From: Fistularia commersonii
Taxonomy: Eukaryota; Chordata; Actinopteri; Syngnathiformes; Fistulariidae
Assembly: GCA_037954325.1 (NCBI GenBank)
Contig: JBBMNZ010000021.1
Coordinates: 11,578,616 to 11,642,615, forward strand
Reading direction: 5' to 3'
DNA length: 64,000 nt
Below, one piece after another: positions 61,234 to 64,000 of the stretch. The notes under the pieces were generated by a model. It made no database searches. It was not told the origin of the DNA and saw only the letters and a program-made list of their open reading frames with translations. The stretch's first letter is position 1; each line of letters starts with the position of its first letter. A program made the translations under genes and the position numbers.

Positions 61234-61512
61234 TAACTTGAATTTACTTAAATAAAATGAACTATTATACTGAATATGATAATTGACATTTAGAAATACA
61301 AATGAAAACTTGAAAATCCAATTCATGTTTTCAAATAATTGCTCAAATTGAGCAAGTGATATTCAAATAATGAGCTTGTGATTAAGTTTCAATATCCTTT
61401 TCTCTCATAGAACAAAGCTTAAATTTGTCAAAACGGTGGTTTAAAAAGTGCAGTGTACCTCACAAAATACCACTTTTCAATTAAACAAGACCTAAGGCCA
61501 ATGTTTTATGTT

Positions 61513-61518
61513 TTTATT
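61513..61518 (-). terminator. candidate poly(A) signal of uqcrc1
   Basis: AATAAA on the minus strand, about 385 nt beyond the uqcrc1 stop codon. Confidence 0.35.
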
Positions 61519-61750
61519 TTTCCTTGGAATGAGAGCTTCTGTTATGTACAATAGACAACAAAATGAAATCTTACAGACATTATAAATATACTCTTCATCC
61601 ACGTTGGTTGTGTTGAGCTCAGGCTGCAATGTGTTGCTGTGTGAGAACCACGTCGTCGGGTTGGTATCTGGTCTGTATGTTGAAAACTGAGAATGTGCAG
61701 ACTAGCTGCCACCCCTCATGGCCATTTTAAACTTGAGATGTTGGGGGTTT

Positions 61751-61753
61751 GTG

Positions 61754-61803
<50 letters not shown>
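61751..61803. repeat. (GT)n microsatellite in the uqcrc1 3' region
   Basis: About 26 GT dinucleotides with one GC interruption near the start. It lies about 100 nt past the stop codon, so it is probably within the 3' UTR. Confidence 0.95.
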
Positions 61804-61806
<3 letters not shown>

Positions 61807-61899
61807 GGGACCCTCAGATGATGATTCTTACATATAAGGGGGGAAACAAACCCAGAGGGAAGTCAAGGAGGGCAAAGTGGAGAATCACCATAATGTACT

Positions 61900-64000
61900 T
61901 TAAAACCTCAACCAGTACATGGCGCTGCGCATTCTGTTGTAATCAGGTAGCTGCTCAACGGGGCCTGATGGAGAAGAAAAATAAAGATCGGTTGGGAAAA
62001 TTGACATGGAAGGACTCGCGACATTCTCCTGAAAATATCTGACAGGGACACTGAACTCTAACAAGACATAAACTTGAGCAGAACTCACCTACACCTGCCA
62101 CAGCAGGACACTTGTCATAGATGTATTTGGAGCAGATGTCACGCACCATTCTGGGAGTCACAGCCTGAAAAGACAGTGAAACTGACATTTACTTACTGAG
62201 TTGCCAATTTCTGAAGCATTCATAACATCAAATCGATGAAAATGAACACTTACATCAATTCGCGCGTCCCATTCAGCCAGAGGAATACGGCGCCCGTAAT
62301 TCAGAATGTGACGGCCAATGTCATCACAAACCGGTGTTGTTCCTAAATCGAAACGTATACATTTGTCATGTTTGGATCTTGCGTTTTTATGCTTGTGTGT
62401 TCATTCTTCCTGACTGATTACTTACCGTTGAGCTGTCCAACCAGGCTGGCCTTTACAGCATTCTTTCCCCGAGCCACATCACTCTCTGTCACGGTGGTGC
62501 AAAGGTTCATCCTGCAAATAAGTAAGAGAAGAAAGTTTATATTGTGCTATGCTTTGGAAAGGAGAAATGAATTTTCAGCGTTTTGCGTGTACGACTCTGT
62601 GCAGGAGTCGTGACTGACCAGGCGTTCTGGGACCAGTGCATCATGTCCTCAATATGATGCTTGTCAGCCACAAAGTAAATACCCAGCAAGCCAGTGTCGC
62701 TGTAGGAGGAGTGGAAAGCCTGGAAGCTGTGACACAATTTTTCCTCCACTGCGAGTCGAGCCAGGCGGCTGCTCAAATGCTACATGTGAAAGAAACACCA
62801 ATATTTATTAAGCACCCTCTTTTTCAGGCGTCTTAGACGTACAATTTTCTGATATTAAGGATGTTTCAAACTTCAAATAAATCATCTCCTTTAATTGGGT
62901 TGATGTTTATATTTCTTAATATTTAGCTGACATGGGTTAATGATAAACTAGTGAGAGAAATTTCAGTCACAAACCTTTCCACCACCATAGGTAATGTCAT
63001 AGCTCCCAATGATTGCGTTGGCCACCATGATTGGCACGATGTCTGGACTTGAGGCACTGGGTCCCTCCACAGCAATGGCAATGTGTGCCAGTGGTAAACC
63101 ATCATCACGCATACGGATCTGATGAGATGTGAAACCAAGACAGTGAAACTACGAGCCCCGTCTGGATTATGTTCTATTCTCAGACATCGGAGGTTGTCTC
63201 ATGGGTAAATCCATGAAACAACGGGATAAAGGGTGAATCGGTCAATGTCAAATGTGAAATCACAAAAAACAGTAACAAAAAAGGCAATGATCTTTCTAAA
63301 CAATCACAATGGATCTCACCTCACTGCCTGTAAATCTGCAAGGTGACAAGAGAGGAACAGCGTCTCCCTCATACTCAAAAGACACTCCACTAAAATGAGT
63401 TTTAGCCAGGCTGACCAGCTCGTCGTGGCTCACACCTGTGCAGGTTAAACATCAGATAAATGGCCCATGACAGTCAAAAACATACTATTTGAAAGCCACT
63501 CCACAACGTCCAGCATGAAAAAAGGACCAACCTCCTGCGGCAGCAAGAACCATGCGGGGGGCCTTGTAGTGGCTGTTGATGTAATCCACTAGGTCCTGGC
63601 GGTTCAGAGTCCTGGCAGATTATAAACAAGCATAAGTATGAAATGATAGTGACAATTCTGGTAATCAGGAAAGGGTTATCACAGGAAAATTTAGAGACTG
63701 CCATATAAGTCAAGTTATAGCTCTATACTTTTACTAAGCAATTGTTTTTTTTTTTTTTTGAAAATTGAAAATTGAAGTTGTTTCTACCTGGCATTGTTAG
63801 AGGGTCCGAGAACACTGTGCCCCAGTGGGGTGCCCTGGAAGGCTGTGGCATGTAGCAGGTCCAGACACACATCCTGCAGGTTGCCTTCCACTTCCTCTAG
63901 CTCACGGAGCAAAACACCCCGCTGCTGCTCAATCTCTGACTCAATCAATGAGCAACTCTGAACCACCTCAGCCAGGAGCTCCACAGCTGAGAACAGACGT
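61900..64000 (-). CDS. uqcrc1: ubiquinol-cytochrome c reductase core protein 1 (partial, 5' end outside)
   Basis: Core subunit 1 of mitochondrial complex III, of the M16 peptidase fold, facing the matrix. Nine exons are visible: 64000-63788 (open at the window edge), 63611-63532, 63435-63320, 63118-62975, 62779-62619, 62511-62426, 62342-62254, 62164-62089 and 61964-61900. All have GT-AG borders and consistent phase. Recognisable stretches are LHATAFQGTPLGHSVLGPSN, YKAPRMVLAAAGGV, CRFTGSEIR, ITYGGGKHLSS, GTTPVCDDIGRHILNYGRRI, CSKYIYDKCPAVAGVG and the C-terminus PVEQLPDYNRMRSAMYWLRF. The ending WLRF and the YGRRIPLAEW segment match UQCRC1 as I recall it; the sister protein PMPCB ends differently. 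The N-terminal part, including the region corresponding to the inactivated zinc site, lies beyond the window. No frameshift or internal stop is seen. Confidence 0.95.

Noticed and set aside
61900..64000. Identification as pmpcb
   Set aside because: The C-terminal WLRF and YGRRIPLAEW segments fit UQCRC1; PMPCB differs at these places.

Overview
This window looks like a piece of a teleost fish nuclear genome. The evidence is intron-containing genes with GT-AG junctions, vertebrate-specific families (a GPR22-type receptor, CIDE, urocortin, complex III core protein 1), a nuclear tRNA-Phe gene, teleost-type tRNA-derived SINEs and long microsatellites. It contains no operons, CRISPR arrays, prophages or bacterial features.

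Layout. Positions 1 to about 26.4 kb are gene-poor and AT-rich. They hold one SINE copy, fragments of a dispersed fish repeat, simple repeats, and two unrecognised open frames (11.9-12.35 kb and 23.14-23.53 kb). Positions 26.6-28.26 kb are a GC-rich, decayed LTR-retrotransposon gag region on the minus strand, followed at 28.82-28.89 kb by an intact tRNA-Phe(GAA) on the same strand. Positions 28.9-34.4 kb have no gene but include a striking nested palindrome at 31.46-31.59 kb. A GPR22-like orphan receptor occupies one coding exon at 34.7-36.23 kb on the minus strand. A splice acceptor lies just 5' of its start codon. Matching exon-like pieces at 44.69-44.85 kb and in a CpG-rich block at 46.85-47.76 kb suggest a transcript that starts about 11 kb upstream.

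Positions 48.9-64 kb form the gene-dense end. Three genes lie on the minus strand: cidec (five coding exons reconstructed, 242 aa), a urocortin 2-type peptide hormone (one coding exon, 123-aa precursor, with a 5' UTR exon), and uqcrc1 (nine exons visible, 5' end beyond the window). Neighbouring UCN2 and UQCRC1 loci are also known from human 3p21.31, which supports the ucn2 call. The genes serve different processes (orphan signalling, lipid-droplet growth, CRF-family signalling, mitochondrial respiration), and nothing suggests they act as one system.

The splice models were built by reading donors, acceptors and reading-frame phase. Gene names rest on remembered family sequences, not on a search. 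The best leads for follow-up are the GPR22-like gene lying outside the known COG5 context with an enlarged third intracellular loop, its inferred distant promoter, the Ucn3-like mature peptide in a UCN2-type locus, and the 31.5 kb palindrome.
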